Shown: positions 55,701 through 61,327, numbered from the stretch's first letter. The stretch: DNA of 64,000 nt from Nectonema munidae (GCA_030549495.1 JAUIRK010000370.1:372001-436000); one strand, 5' to 3'. Program-made: numbers and translations. Notes: generated by a model from the letters alone, not told the origin.

Positions 55701-58392
55701 ATTATTAAGTTTTAAGAGTTTTGAAGTGTTGTTTGAAATGGGGGGAGGGGTGCAAGATTAGCATTTGCCCCGAGCGGCATTAATAATAATAATAGGCACG
55801 CAACTGTATAAAAAAAAGACATGCAAGATTTAAATATTTAAAAATTTTAATGAACGATTTTTAAAATACTGTAAATCAGGAATTTTTCATGGAGGTTAAA
55901 TTTTCGCTTTTTGAGAGTTAAAAATTTTCTCGTAGTGTTATTTTATAGAGCAATCAAATATTTTCAAGATTATCTTCATATGTTATACTTAATTTTCTCT
56001 GCAGGAATCTCAGATTAATATATTCGCGAGTTATATTAACCGGTTATCGACCACAGTCGGAATATGTCGACTTTACAAAAATGTGAATCGTCTGCGTTTA
56101 TTAATGCTTTTTAATACAAATCTTCTGCTTTATACTAGATATCGTCTGATTATTCTGGTCTTCGGGTTAAATATGAGATTTTCGCCAATTTCTCGAAAAT
56201 AAGAATAGATATAATAAAAATGTGATTGATTCAGGGGCAAGGGTATAAAATGAAGTTATAATTGTGCAAACAAAAATAAAACAAAAAATTAAGATAGCAT
56301 TATTTCATTTTACTCAACATCATTCAAAAATAGTTTAAAAGCTAAATTGATACAAGCAACAAAAATCTACAAAAAGTAAAATAACTTTTAACATTTTGCA
56401 ATGATTTGACATTTATAATATCTTTTAAGGAAAAAAAAAAGTCCAGAAAAAGTTATAGAGAGCTTCAACAAAAACAAAAAAAAATTTCAGCATAACTTAA
56501 ATTTTTTGAAAACTAATTTGACGTACCCCCTACAGCATACTCTATGGGTGGCATGGCAGATTGGTTAAGATGATAGACTTAGCACGGAAGCCTCTGGATT
56601 CGATTCCTCATCGATACAAATTTGTTCATAATTTGACATAAGCGGTACATCAGTGCCTTGTCAATAAAAATACACCCGCTGTACCTTACCTTTTACTCAA
56701 AATTGAAAAATTTGCTACATAATTAGCATAAGAGAGAAAGGTAACAATATAAACTAATAAAGCAATTTTCACTATTTTAAAATGGAACCGCCTGTTCTCA
56801 GAATAATTTCAAAATAATAGGAGGCATAAAGAATTAGAGTTTATTTGATATTTTCAAGTTTTTATAAGCAGCAAAAGCCAACGTTTAAGTAGCTAACCCT
56901 TATAATTAAAAAATTATTTAAACTAACGGTCGACAGACATTCCGCCCCATAGATAATTTGCCCCATGACAAATTGTCTAATAGGTTATTAGTCTCATCCA
57001 TCTTTGCCTCCACCTCTTCTCTTTCTTTTTTGACCTCACCCCTCTCAAATTTGTGTTTATTTCGTTCAATAATCATCATAGCTTTGCAATCAATAGTCAT
57101 ATTATTGCAATCAAACATAAAAAAAGCAATCAATCGACATAGGTTTTTATTCGAATTTCAATTTTTTATTTTTAAATTATAACTATTGCATAACTTTTTT
57201 ACAGAGAATTTTTTAACCAATAAAAATGATAAAAGTTAAGAAATTTAAAAAGCATGAAACTAAAGTAGCTTTTTTACTAAAAACTCCTTCGTTTTGACTT
57301 CTAAAAAAGTTATCTTTTTTTTTGATAAAATATGTAGTTGAGGTATAATTTTAAATCATTTTTACAACATAAAAATGATTGATTGTTAGAATAATAGATG
57401 TAGTTATTAAAGCAGGCTTGACTATAGTATAAGTGAGTCTAGTTATTCAATAATTAGATCTTATTGAGCATATTTTGAAACTAATTAAATGTGATAAATG
57501 ATTGAATGATAATTAAATGTTGTTTCGTTTTGACTTCTACAAAAGTGATCTTTATTTTTGGTAAAAAATGTAGTTACGGTATCATTTTAAATCATTTTTA
57601 CAACATAGAAATGACTTTTAAGCGTTAAGAATGCCCTTCTAAAGCGTTAATGGTTTTAATTATTAAAATTTAAATTGAATAACTAATTAACTGGTAATAC
57701 AACAAATTATCAAAATCATGTATAGACTTAGATGAGTTAATAGTTTATTATAAAAGTGAATAAGCCTACTTAAGTTATCGTCACAAATAGAAAAAAATAT
57801 ATAATTAAGTTAAAAGGAGAGCTAATGTTTAAAAATATGTGTGGAAAAAAGGCAGGATAATTAGTAAATTGCATCCATTTCATCATAAATAAGATTGCGA
57901 CTATTGTATCTAACTAAAATTACAAAATTAGAAAGTTTTTTAAGTATATTTATTAAAAAAATAATATTCACAATCCTGCAATATAGATAAAAAGGCGAAA
58001 AAGTTAATAGAAAAGGAATAAAAGATTAATTCTTAACCCTCAATAAATTCTCCAAAATAGATATATATTACTACATAAATTTTTCAAACAAATATTATTA
58101 AAACTACAAAATGGGCAGCCAGAATAAAAATTCAAAAAATTAAAGATAAAATTTTATTACTTATCCTCATTAACTTTTTTGATTCCCGATGTAAACCATT
58201 CTTTTTGAGATGGATCATGATTCAAAAGATATCCCGCAATAAATTCATGCTCTTTTTTGCTATTAACACTTAAGAGAGATCCACCAAACTTTTTAAAGCA
58301 TTTCTTTTCAGCTTCTTTGGCATTCAAAATCGGCGCAAATACAAACTGGTAACAATTTTCAGAAAATTCAACCGTATAAAATGGACAAGTAT
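17534..58392 (-). CDS. Cont: Contactin (C-type lectin, 6 Ig, 4 FNIII, GPI-type tail), 20 exons, 5' partial
   Basis: Twenty exons joined at GT-AG sites with matching phases give one open frame of 1,230 residues (3,692 nt with the stop). Domains by residue: C-type lectin 1-155, Ig1 175-275, Ig2 277-378, Ig3 385-475, Ig4 477-594, Ig5 595-690, Ig6 691-789, four fibronectin III domains 790-1205, hydrophobic tail 1206-1230. This exact order is that of Drosophila Contactin (about 1,390 residues), a GPI-anchored adhesion protein of septate junctions and glia that works with Neurexin IV and Neuroglian. Each Ig pair of Cys and the Trp of the C strand are visible in the exon entries. The start codon and signal peptide are missing; the first exon seen begins with two bases of a split codon. 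Introns range from 58 bp to about 4.9 kb and hold many transposons. Orthology rests on domain order and motif similarity. Confidence 0.93.
17753..19142 (-). other. Intron 19, with a hAT-like fragment
   Basis: A hAT-like left end 'cagtgtttctcaac' lies at 18477. About 490 bp later, at 18960-18975, is a decayed possible right end, with internal 'ggtccaca' near both ends. No target duplication was seen. Short repeats 'gcatagaaa' (three times) and 'actcgttaat' (twice) lie at 18255-18320. Confidence 0.5.
19143..19261 (-). CDS. Cont: Contactin exon 19: first half of FNIII-4
   Basis: 119 nt, phase 1 to 0. Encodes 'PKIQPMNVRVSSS', 'GAVRISWEGV' and 'EEPLMGYK', the proline-rich start, the conserved Trp and the Y of a fibronectin III domain. 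Acceptor 'tttgttttag', donor 'aag|gttttc', a non-consensus +3. Confidence 0.92.
19262..20533 (-). other. Intron 18, with MITE and orphan hAT-like ends
   Basis: Holds the TTAA-flanked MITE at 20332-20451. At 19981 is 'tagtggtggggaacctgc', a common hAT end type. At about 20285-20301 is 'ctggctacggtcctg', the end of a different hAT type. Neither has a partner. Confidence 0.5.
20332..20451 (-). mobile_element. TTAA-flanked MITE, second copy
   Basis: Starts TTAA|cccgttaacgacca and ends near gctcgttaagcgg, followed by tttTTAA. Its reverse complement is colinear with 56040-56166, sharing 'gatatc(a/g)tctgattattc' and 'tttttaatacaaatc'. It lies about 80 bp from Contactin exon 18. Confidence 0.75.
20534..20854 (-). 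CDS. Cont: Contactin exon 18: FNIII-3
   Basis: 321 nt, phase 1 in and out, so one exon carries the whole domain: 'PSLAPTLVQAYPHNSTSLRV', the Trp in 'RWKALDED', 'LKGYKIQYGRD', and 'GLQPDTRYWLQVLAFNNVG'. Acceptor 'catatctag', donor 'tcag|gtaaaa'. Confidence 0.95.
20855..21784 (-). other. Intron 17
   Basis: About 930 bp with no recognised element. A short open frame on the + strand (21166-21399) resembles nothing known. Confidence 0.5.
21785..22040 (-). CDS. Cont: Contactin exon 17: most of FNIII-2
   Basis: 256 nt, phase 0 to 1. Follows the Trp-Lys that ends exon 16 and encodes 'PLREDEYGSWGIRYQVYWLK', 'SFYVTRVGPENFYTAYVVKI' and 'INRFGLGPLSK', the standard fibronectin III D-to-G strands. Donor 'aaca|gtaaca'. 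Confidence 0.93.
22041..24163 (-). other. Intron 16, with a short insertion
   Basis: Contains the 432-bp insert at 22797-23228. The rest is AT-rich without recognised elements. Confidence 0.5.
22797..23228 (+). mobile_element. Short non-autonomous insertion with 10-bp direct flanks
   Basis: Flanked by ggcatggaag at 22787-22796 and 23229-23238. It starts cagagcccgcgctaacc, close to a known style of hAT end, and ends ggatacgc. Two G-rich blocks with 'ggggggctca' lie near both ends. A hAT duplication would be 8 bp, so two of the ten bases may belong to the element or be chance. Confidence 0.55.
24164..24417 (-). CDS. Cont: Contactin exon 16: end of FNIII-1, start of FNIII-2
   Basis: 254 nt, phase 1 to 0. 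'LMPNNSYSFRVAAVNAFG' is the F-G strand signature of FNIII-1. 'LPDAPNFAPQIDV' opens FNIII-2 and 'LKINWK' supplies its Trp. Acceptor 'attgatag', donor 'gaag|gtaagg'. Confidence 0.94.
24960..26010 (-). pseudogene. piggyBac transposase relic (PGBD2/3-like)
   Basis: On the minus strand, in several frames and in the right order: 'IVLFMGYHEVPKEEHYV' (N-terminal part), 'MSIDEEMVPHYGR' (first catalytic Asp region), 'FMRGKAIPFSYKIWMMCSHD', 'SLYFDNFFSSYDLVLYLSSI' (second Asp), 'GAYPLQTATRYS', 'FYNTNMGGVDLL' (third Asp region) and 'SHPEFRRQISLV'. The longest clean part is 25313-25579. Frameshifts separate the parts and no TTAA-flanked ends were fixed. It is an old inactive element of the DDE_Tnp_1_7 family. 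Confidence 0.85.
27303..27997 (+). mobile_element. Non-autonomous hAT element (copy 2)
   Basis: Perfect 17-bp ends cagcggttcttaacc(tt/ct) and agggttaagaaccgctg, with perfect 8-bp target duplications ccctagca at 27295-27302 and 27998-28005. It is 695 bp, colinear with 2073-2728 and better preserved. No transposase is recognised in the short frames inside. Confidence 0.93.
28497..28690 (+). repeat. Dispersed MITE-like repeat, related to 53162-53414
   Basis: Shares 'aatatgattgatta', 'cttctcttttacttt'-like, 'tatttttcat' and 'gtaa(g)gaataaaaaaatttg' with 53240-53420, in the same order and orientation. The ends are not preserved. Confidence 0.6.
29363..29518 (-). CDS. Cont: Contactin exon 15: first half of FNIII-1
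   Basis: 156 nt, phase 1 in and out. Encodes 'KPESPSQPLATDLTKISATL', then TWTNGGDN (the Trp) and 'ITSYIIQGKTVFGSWYTL'. Acceptor 'attcgtag', donor 'agtg|gtaggt'. Confidence 0.93.
29519..33042 (-). other. Intron 14, with an extreme A/T homopolymer block
   Basis: 3.5 kb. No element with clear ends. A homopolymer block lies at 31491-31795. A GA run of about 8 units is at 30218-30233. Confidence 0.6.
31491..31795. repeat. A/T homopolymer block
   Basis: About 300 bp almost only A and T in long runs, including 14 A followed by 41 T (31687-31741), followed further on by A-rich runs. The block can fold back on itself. Lysine- and phenylalanine-only open frames here are meaningless. Confidence 0.9.
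33043..33175 (-). CDS. Cont: Contactin exon 14: second half of Ig6
   Basis: 133 nt, phase 0 to 1. 'VSLRFFNLSSFDTGSYSC' holds the D-x-G-x-Y-x-C signature of an Ig F strand, and 'AFPINVI' ends the domain. Acceptor 'tttcttag', donor 'atag|gtaagc'. Confidence 0.92.
34080..36037 (+). mobile_element. pogo/Tigger-type Tc1-mariner element, decayed
   Basis: The right end reads 'ggtgtccgttataaacaggg' then ttgattg followed by TA, very close to the complement of Tigger ends. A weaker left end near 34084 has 'tataacgtgccc'. Inside on the + strand is a broken transposase (34555-35600). A 59-bp direct duplication beginning 'tagctcattatagcaac' lies at about 34291-34410. The left end is an estimate. Confidence 0.65.
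34555..35600 (+). pseudogene. pogo/Tigger transposase relic
   Basis: Pieces in order: 'ARFKLKAAEVAKASNN' (N-terminal DNA-binding region as in pogo-like proteins), 'IHIKGTKTVHVRGTCREKTR' (first part of the DDE domain), 'YPMDYGIINAVKLKFRK' (motif after the second Asp) and 'VFQAIYWVDRCWKDTSVETI' then QKCFRKAG (the C-terminal DDE motif with W and CF). The pieces are split by stops and frameshifts, so it is inactive. Confidence 0.75.
36160..36326 (-). CDS. Cont: Contactin exon 13: first half of Ig6
   Basis: 167 nt, phase 1 to 0. 'SPSIKQVVEKRRDLYEYS' opens the domain, with Cys in 'VDLSCSSL' and Trp in 'TAYSWNFNDK'. Acceptor 'cttcaag', donor 'gaaaa|gtaaaa'. The Tigger relic ends about 120 bp downstream of the donor. 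Confidence 0.92.
36327..37369 (-). other. Intron 12
   Basis: About 1 kb, AT-rich, with an ATA/AAT microsatellite near 36990-37013. No element recognised. Confidence 0.5.
37370..37539 (-). CDS. Cont: Contactin exon 12: second half of Ig5
   Basis: 170 nt. The exon starts with the last base of the Trp codon and continues 'FKNGVKVRADGL', 'GKLILTKLNKERDQGFYTCE' and 'ARNDNGVASIS', with the usual D-x-G-x-Y-x-C. Donor 'gttg|gtaaat'. Confidence 0.95.
37598..37712 (-). CDS. Cont: Contactin exon 11: first half of Ig5
   Basis: 115 nt, phase 1 to 2. Encodes 'NFSPNFSKGLMRSKIL', 'GNATLLCEPEAAPFPTFT' and the first two bases of the conserved Trp. In the fly the matching stretch is 'GNVTIFCNPEAAPKPKFVW'. The intron to exon 12 is only 58 bp, the smallest in the gene. 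Confidence 0.94.
37713..39217 (-). other. Intron 10, with a partial copy of exon 9
   Basis: Contains a 102-bp near-identical piece of exon 9 at 38059-38160. Nothing else recognised. Confidence 0.8.
38059..38160 (-). pseudogene. Partial duplicate of Contactin exon 9
   Basis: Matches 40438-40539 in the same orientation at 100 of 102 positions by eye, and would encode part of Ig4 ('VTYKWFKNGIQLLPPSEQSS' with one Thr-to-Ala change). It starts in mid-exon and has no usable donor: the sequence after 'tctaaaatc' differs from exon 9 and has no GT. It is probably not expressed, either a recent duplication or an assembly artefact. Confidence 0.9.
39218..39354 (-). CDS. Cont: Contactin exon 10: second half of Ig4
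   Basis: 137 nt, phase 2 to 1. 'VKSITIRKATSTDNGAYQCQ' and 'ASNVHAVRYSTAYLRVL' give the F and G strands, with the D-x-G-x-Y-x-C motif. Acceptor 'catttcag', donor 'ttaa|gtaatt'. A hAT element ends about 30 bp upstream of the acceptor. Confidence 0.94.
39355..40405 (-). other. Intron 9, largely a hAT insertion
   Basis: About 1.05 kb, of which 617 bp is the hAT at 39384-40000. Confidence 0.7.
39384..40000 (-). mobile_element. Deleted hAT element next to a splice acceptor
   Basis: Starts cagggatgtcaaacttaaac and ends ccatatgtttgagaatcctg, imperfect inverted ends of the same style as 4971-5856. Both ends carry 'gggccgca'/'gcggccc' type GC patches. Flanks ttttatat (39376-39383) and gtctatat (40001-40008) agree at 6 of 8 bases. 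A transposase C-terminal fragment remains on the minus strand (39541-39729: 'AKKRTRLTNNKITTISTVRA'). Confidence 0.75.
40406..40625 (-). CDS. Cont: Contactin exon 9: first half of Ig4
   Basis: 220 nt, phase 1 to 2. 'APIFILPLHNAYVDESSDVT' then FICEAFGSPK (Cys) and 'VTYKWFKNGIQLLPPSE' (Trp), followed by a Ser/Thr-rich stretch. Acceptor 'ttgtttag', donor 'ataat|gtattt', which lacks a strong consensus but is the site that keeps the frame with exon 10. Confidence 0.9.
41446..41660 (+). repeat. Two diverged direct repeats, about 98-bp period
   Basis: Both units contain 'acactgcaaca(g/t)cag'-like, 'tagat' and 'attgtgaacgttt' segments, then 'cattcta' or 'tattcta', 'agttac' and 'gcgtcat'/'gtgtcat'. 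They lie 250-450 bp upstream of the piggyBac start codon and may be subterminal transposase binding sites. Confidence 0.55.
41895..43560 (+). pseudogene. piggyBac transposase relic with C-terminal cysteine-rich domain
   Basis: Starts 'MSSSDFSKTSEESSSSQET' at 41895. Recognisable parts, in shifting frames: 'FKLFFD'-like N-terminal piece near 42130, 'AITIDEQLVSFRGD' (first Asp), 'KPEHYGIKLCHVNDS', 'YFSGINISKRLI', 'GCGVYTDRF' (second Asp), 'NENKGGVDVANKMLKAYRS' (third Asp), 'RRWAFTAFCNYLDMSV', and a terminal cysteine-rich finger 'RKCDKCKQIICKLH' then SKVACFNC followed by TGA. Several frameshifts and stops make it inactive. It differs from the relic at 24960 and lies on the opposite strand to Contactin. 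Confidence 0.88.
44353..44534 (-). CDS. Cont: Contactin exon 8: most of Ig3
   Basis: 182 nt, phase 2 to 1. 'PFPVYNWTRRRGPLPKSS' (Trp), 'VLVISKITSADAGVYTCK' (Cys) and 'ASNVAGQDEKSIQVSI'. Acceptor 'cttttaag', donor 'gctg|gtacat'. Confidence 0.95.
44535..46642 (-). other. Intron 7, with an inverted TTCG-rich repeat
   Basis: 2.1 kb. The only structure seen is the inverted repeat at 45895-46390. Confidence 0.5.
45895..46390. repeat. Inverted repeat rich in short TTCGNCGAA-like palindromes
   Basis: 45929-45952 and the complement of 46290-46313 agree at 22 of 24 bases around 'gaatggatatttggt'. Both arms are unusually CpG-rich for this window, with motifs such as 'cgtttcgtcg', 'ttcgacgaa', 'attcgagg' and 'ctcgacgaag'. 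This is probably a MITE-like or palindromic repeat; I cannot name the family. Confidence 0.6.
46643..46751 (-). CDS. Cont: Contactin exon 7: start of Ig3
   Basis: 109 nt, phase 1 to 2. 'RRPVIEVGFPAIFPSSVLAG' and 'QDLRFECVAYG' supply the A-C strands and first Cys. Acceptor 'ttattttag', donor 'ggcga|gtacat'. Confidence 0.93.
46752..49306 (-). other. Intron 6
   Basis: 2.55 kb, very AT-rich. A short direct repeat 'cattcataaagatatt' occurs at about 46971 and 47113. No element boundary recognised. Confidence 0.5.
49307..49430 (-). CDS. Cont: Contactin exon 6: end of Ig2
   Basis: 124 nt, phase 0 to 1. 'VDFSDSGNYICMVKSVGS' has the D-x-G-x-Y-x-C signature. The acceptor is 'gaattag|gtagat'; the AG 13 bp downstream would break the frame. 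Donor 'agtt|gtaagt'. Confidence 0.92.
49431..51421 (-). other. Intron 5, with a hAT-like element
   Basis: 2 kb, of which 777 bp is the element at 50069-50845. Confidence 0.5.
50069..50845 (+). mobile_element. Non-autonomous hAT-like element
   Basis: Ends agagatgtacca and ggtgcatcactct are imperfect inverted repeats. Flanks tatcttct (50061-50068) and tattttcc (50846-50853) agree at 6 of 8. A perfect 28-bp tandem duplication lies at 50124-50151 and 50152-50179, containing 'cgattaatcggtaat'. The subterminal 'cgattaatcggtaat' and 'ccgattattccgtaatcg' motifs face each other. No coding sequence. Confidence 0.6.
51422..51519 (-). CDS. Cont: Contactin exon 5: middle of Ig2
   Basis: 98 nt, phase 1 to 0, too short to appear as a long open frame. 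'IRYYWFKDRLPNFVASDQRI' and 'FHSWKGNLYISK' match the fly 'SYYWLLNEFPNY' and 'GNLYIAR'. Acceptor 'catctag', donor 'ccaaa|gtattt'. Confidence 0.92.
51520..52418 (-). other. Intron 4
   Basis: About 900 bp. Nothing recognised. Confidence 0.5.
52419..52505 (-). CDS. Cont: Contactin exon 4: start of Ig2
   Basis: 87 nt, phase 1 in and out. 'FAAWKRRVETAYNRYNAI' then ISCQPPKSTI. The Cys-x-Pro-Pro agrees with fly 'LMCTPPE'. The acceptor is a tagaag tandem (NAGNAG): only the second AG keeps the frame, while the first would create TAA across the junction. Donor 'ataa|gtaagg'. Confidence 0.88.
   Translation of the reverse strand: MLQLGKDALKQLIIATMQSYLANLLNLQ
52506..53621 (-). other. Intron 3, with a TA-flanked MITE
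   Basis: 1.1 kb, including the MITE at 53162-53414. Confidence 0.6.
53162..53414 (+). mobile_element. Mariner-type MITE
   Basis: 253 bp with ends TAAGTATGGCTGCTAGG and the complement TAAGTATGGTAGCCAG (imperfect inverted repeats), each bordered by TA. Related sequence occurs at 28497-28690, and possibly more weakly at 55490-55580. Confidence 0.65.
53622..53951 (-). CDS. Cont: Contactin exon 3: Ig1
   Basis: 330 nt, phase 1 in and out; one exon for the whole domain. 'APSFTIIPQDVLYNEKS', 'EINLICEVYAYPPAQYTWYK' (Cys, Trp) and 'VRDRDAGVYFCIVSNSLG' (second Cys). Acceptor 'attcttag', donor 'ggat|gtaagt'. Confidence 0.96.
53952..54928 (-). other. Intron 2
   Basis: About 980 bp. Nothing recognised. 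Open frames across the exon 2 boundary are shadows. Confidence 0.5.
54929..55191 (-). CDS. Cont: Contactin exon 2: second half of the C-type lectin domain
   Basis: 263 nt, phase 2 to 1. 'WIWQGDSSYFTFNNGWAPEL', 'GKRCVYSFSYEVASWRWKFA' and 'NLSYICEFSKENHVYSRELS', with the two C-terminal lectin Cys residues, then 'YLYRDY' linking to Ig1. The Ca-binding WND and EPN motifs are not evident, so sugar binding is doubtful. Acceptor 'ttttttaag', donor 'tatg|gtagga'. Confidence 0.94.
56040..56166 (+). mobile_element. TTAA-flanked MITE, third copy
   Basis: 127 bp between TTAA at 56036-56039 and 56167-56170, with ends ccggttatcgacca and ctggtcttcggg. Colinear with the complement of 20332-20451; shares the 'cgtctg' repeats with 5140-5270. 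Confidence 0.85.
56544..56700 (+). mobile_element. tRNA-derived SINE (Leu/Ser-like head)
   Basis: A box 'tggcagattgg' (56554-56564), B box 'ggattcgattcc' (56596-56607). The head resembles a leucine tRNA (atggc..a.tggttaag). The tail 'aataaaaatacacc' then 'gctgtaccttacc' resembles that of the unit at 12225. Confidence 0.7.
57290..57378 (+). repeat. Direct repeat, first copy
   Basis: Matches 57526-57613 with few changes over about 89 bp, starting 'cgttttgacttcta' and ending 'tttttacaacata(a/g)aaatga'. The two lie about 236 bp apart. Confidence 0.8.
57526..57613 (+). repeat. Direct repeat, second copy
   Basis: Second copy of 57290-57378. The intervening 147 bp is not duplicated within this stretch. 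Confidence 0.8.
58161..58392 (-). CDS. Cont: Contactin exon 1 of the visible part: first half of the C-type lectin domain
   Basis: 232 nt, entering with two bases of a split codon and leaving in phase 2. 'TCPFYTVEFSENCYQFVFAP' has the paired Cys of a long-form lectin domain; then 'NAKEAEKKCFKKFGGSLLSV' and 'KEHEFIAGYLLNHDPSQKEW'. Acceptor 'tttttttag', donor 'gataa|gtaata'. The start codon and signal peptide are in an exon at higher coordinates that I could not find, possibly outside the window. Confidence 0.94.
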
Positions 58393-58849
58393 CTAAAAAA
58401 ATAAACACGTAAAAATTTTAGTTTAAAAAGTTTAATTTTAAAATTAAAAATAACAAGCAAATTCATTTCAATTTTTTTAAGTGAATTTTTTTCAAAAGCG
58501 GATCTTCATGAATTAAATATTCATTTTCTTCTTTTGGTTATTTTTTTAAAGATTAAGCCAAAATAAATAAATTATAAATTTTAATATAAATAAGAAAAAA
58601 GTATCTTCAGTAAAATCCTCCAAACTTTTAGCTACGAGGTTCTACTCTCTTTATCCAATCAAAAAAATTCAACAATAAATAAATTATAAATTCAATGCAC
58701 ATATAATTTTTTTATTCAAAAAAAGGTACTTTGTCCAAAGTCGTTAAAATTTTTAGCAAACTGCAAAATAAATAAAAAGAGTATTTTATATAAAAATAGA
58801 GCCATTAAAATATTGGAGTCAAACAAAAATATACTAAAAAAAAAGCAGT
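58393..58849. other. No gene seen
   Basis: AT-rich sequence between Contactin exon 1 and the hAT relic. No signal-peptide exon recognised. Confidence 0.5.
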
Positions 58850-60398
58850 TATGTTGTATCAAGTTGACTGCTTTTTCAAGATCTGTTTGTTTAGATTGTA
58901 ATTGTTCTGAAACTCTGCGAACTTTTCTAAGGATGTCAGAAAAAAAATCAGTAAATAAACAAATTCTACATCAATTTGGGCAATTAAACAGCTAGCAGTA
59001 ATAGCTTGAGCACCAGTGTCATCTGAAAACGTATCATTCAAAAGTTTCATTATACAGTCTAAGAGCTCAAAAGCATTGTTACAAAATTTTTCATGTACTA
59101 CCGGCTTAGCTACAAAAATATAAAGTTATTCCAACAAACTAAAAATATCATTAGCTTCTCTTACATGTTTGCAGGGTTTACTAAAACTAAATTTAGTCTG
59201 TGACTATAGCAGTCAATATAAAAAGCATTTGAAGCTTTATCACGAATTTTTTTTGAACGCTTTTACTTCACCTGTCATTATTGAAGCTCCTTCAAATCCT
59301 AAGCCAACAAGGGAAGTTTTATAATTCCAAACATCTAAACCTTCAAAATTACATCAGAAATCGATTCCGCATCTAACATAGTCATTTGTGTGAAAGATAT
59401 AAAACATTATTGAATACAATTTAATATTTCATTATAAAATCTCACAACCAAAGCTAGTTCAAGTCTGTTTAGAAAAATAAGGACAAATTTTAATTTTCTC
59501 CGCTATATCTTCTCTTACCATGGAGAGAGTAGATATTATTTCGTTTTGTATTGCTGAACTAGTGTATTTCTCGTTTTTTGGACCATATTTAACTTTATCA
59601 GCAATAATTGGATCATGTTTAGCAGTCAATTGAAAAATTTTCGTACATTTCCTGAATTCAATTCTTCACCACCTTCTATATGGCATGGTAGAGAAATGTT
59701 TTGCGTAACAGTCAAAATAATTATTTCTCCGACAGTTTTATTATGACGATCCTCTTTTATCTTTTTTTAATATTCTTTACTCATACATTAAAGGAGAGAA
59801 GTTTCGTTCAATTTATTAAATTGGTACTCAGTCCATGCAATACAGGAAGACTCGTGACACTATAGAGAAATATGTTTATCAATCACACCGTCATTTACAT
59901 GGGCTTTTTTTAACGACGGAAACCAGTTTTAATGAAGGCCTCATCGGTATTTCCAAAAGACGGTAAAGAAAATTGTCTGCATGGAAACCAAAACATGCAT
60001 TTCTTTTTTTTGAATATTCAGCCCACTCATATTTGCCAAACCAAGATACAACTAATGAACATTCATGGGATTTTCCTTCATTATGCTTTGGGTATTCTTT
60101 CAAGCGTAGTTGGATAGGTTTCATACTTGCTTATTGAAATATGTCATATGGCACATTGTTTTTATTTAGAAAAGAAAATTTCGTATATTTTTCAATATTT
60201 TCATTTTCGAAATCTCTTTTAACTTTCTTAACTGATTTATCAAGCTCTTCTTCACTGTTTGTTTCACAATTATTGCTTTTTTCAAGATTGAGAAACTTAT
60301 CCATGAATTATGAGAAAAGATAGTTTAATCAATAGTTTACTAAGGAAGAGGGGGGAGTGCATCGCCCTCTCTCTCTAGCCCTCCTTAGAATCGCCACT
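58850..60398 (-). pseudogene. ZMYM1-type (TTF zinc finger) hAT transposase relic
   Basis: On the minus strand in order: 'MKPIQLRLKEYPKHNEGKSH' and 'WFGKYEWAEYSKKRNACFGF' (TTF-type zinc finger as in ZMYM1-like hAT), 'VGLGFEGASIMTGEVKAFKK' then 'DKASNAFYIDCYSHRLNLVL' (catalytic core with GxSxMxG and CxxHRLNL), and 'VSEQLQSKQTDLEKAVNLIQ'. Many frameshifts separate them. The end 'ctagccctccttagaatcgc' then cactta at 60398 reads in reverse like a hAT end of this group (agtggcgattctaagg). It lies in the direction of Contactin transcription, but nothing suggests splicing to it. Confidence 0.82.
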
Positions 60399-61327
60399 TA
60401 TAATATGCTGACATCTTTATTTTAAATTCTTATATTCTATGTTAAAGTTTAAATACTGATTGGATGAAAACGAAATGACATATAGAAGAAGAATATTTAT
60501 AAATAATCTATGACGTGTATTAATTGTATAAATTCAAAGTTTAAATGATTTTGATAAAGAAATTTCTTATATATTTATTAAATGAATGATTAAGAAATAA
60601 AAAAAATTTGTTAAAATAAAATACTTAATCAATGTTCGATGAAATCTTGGTAATTAATTATTATTTTTTCACTTAGTGTATTTAAAATAAAAATAATAAG
60701 ACTTTATGACTGTAAGTTAGCTTTTCGATAAAACTCCTTTAAATCTTTAAAAGAGGGTTAAAATTTTAGTTAAAAAAAGTCTTTTAAGGAAGTATAGTAG
60801 TAGAAACATAAAAGTGTGCCATTTATTTGAGAAGTACCATATAGAAATGCCCCTTACATGAAATTACTAATTTATTAAAAAAAATCATAAAATTGGAAGG
60901 AAATTAAGATAGACCGTTTGATCAATGAAACTATTTTACTTCTTTCAATTAAGGTTATTTTAGTAAAAAAATTCTCTGTTGTTGATGGTTGCGTTATGAA
61001 CAATGATAATTAAAATGATTTGGTGTCAGTTATAGCCAGAAATTTAACCAATATTGTGCTTAGGAAAGATGGATTGAAGTAAATTCAGTAAAGTGAATAT
61101 TTTTTCTCTTCCCGGTTCCTCGTATCTTTGTTTCTTTTTAAAACTATTGTTTTGATAGTCATAATCATATATTATTTTACTGATCAATAAAAGAACTGCC
61201 TTCACACATTCTCTATTTTGGCTATTTTGACGTTCAAATGAGCAATCCCACAACTCTAAGATATAAGCTAGGATGGTTATTTCTATATGTTTATTATTTA
61301 TTCAAAACTAATTACTTTCCTATCTTC
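60399..61327. other. No gene seen
   Basis: AT-rich spacer. No exon or element recognised. Confidence 0.5.

Larger units (their letters stand above)
55192..58160 (-). other. Intron 1 of the visible part, with MITE, SINE and direct repeats
   Basis: 3 kb. Contains the MITE at 56040-56166, the SINE at 56544-56700 and a direct repeat pair at 57290 and 57526. The rest is AT-rich. Confidence 0.6.

Noticed and set aside
56544-56620. Possible leucine tRNA gene
   Set aside because: A and B boxes are present, but the acceptor stem does not pair and there is a SINE-type tail.
56918-57182. Overlapping charged open frames on both strands
   Set aside because: No family resemblance and low-complexity composition; inside an intron without splice support.
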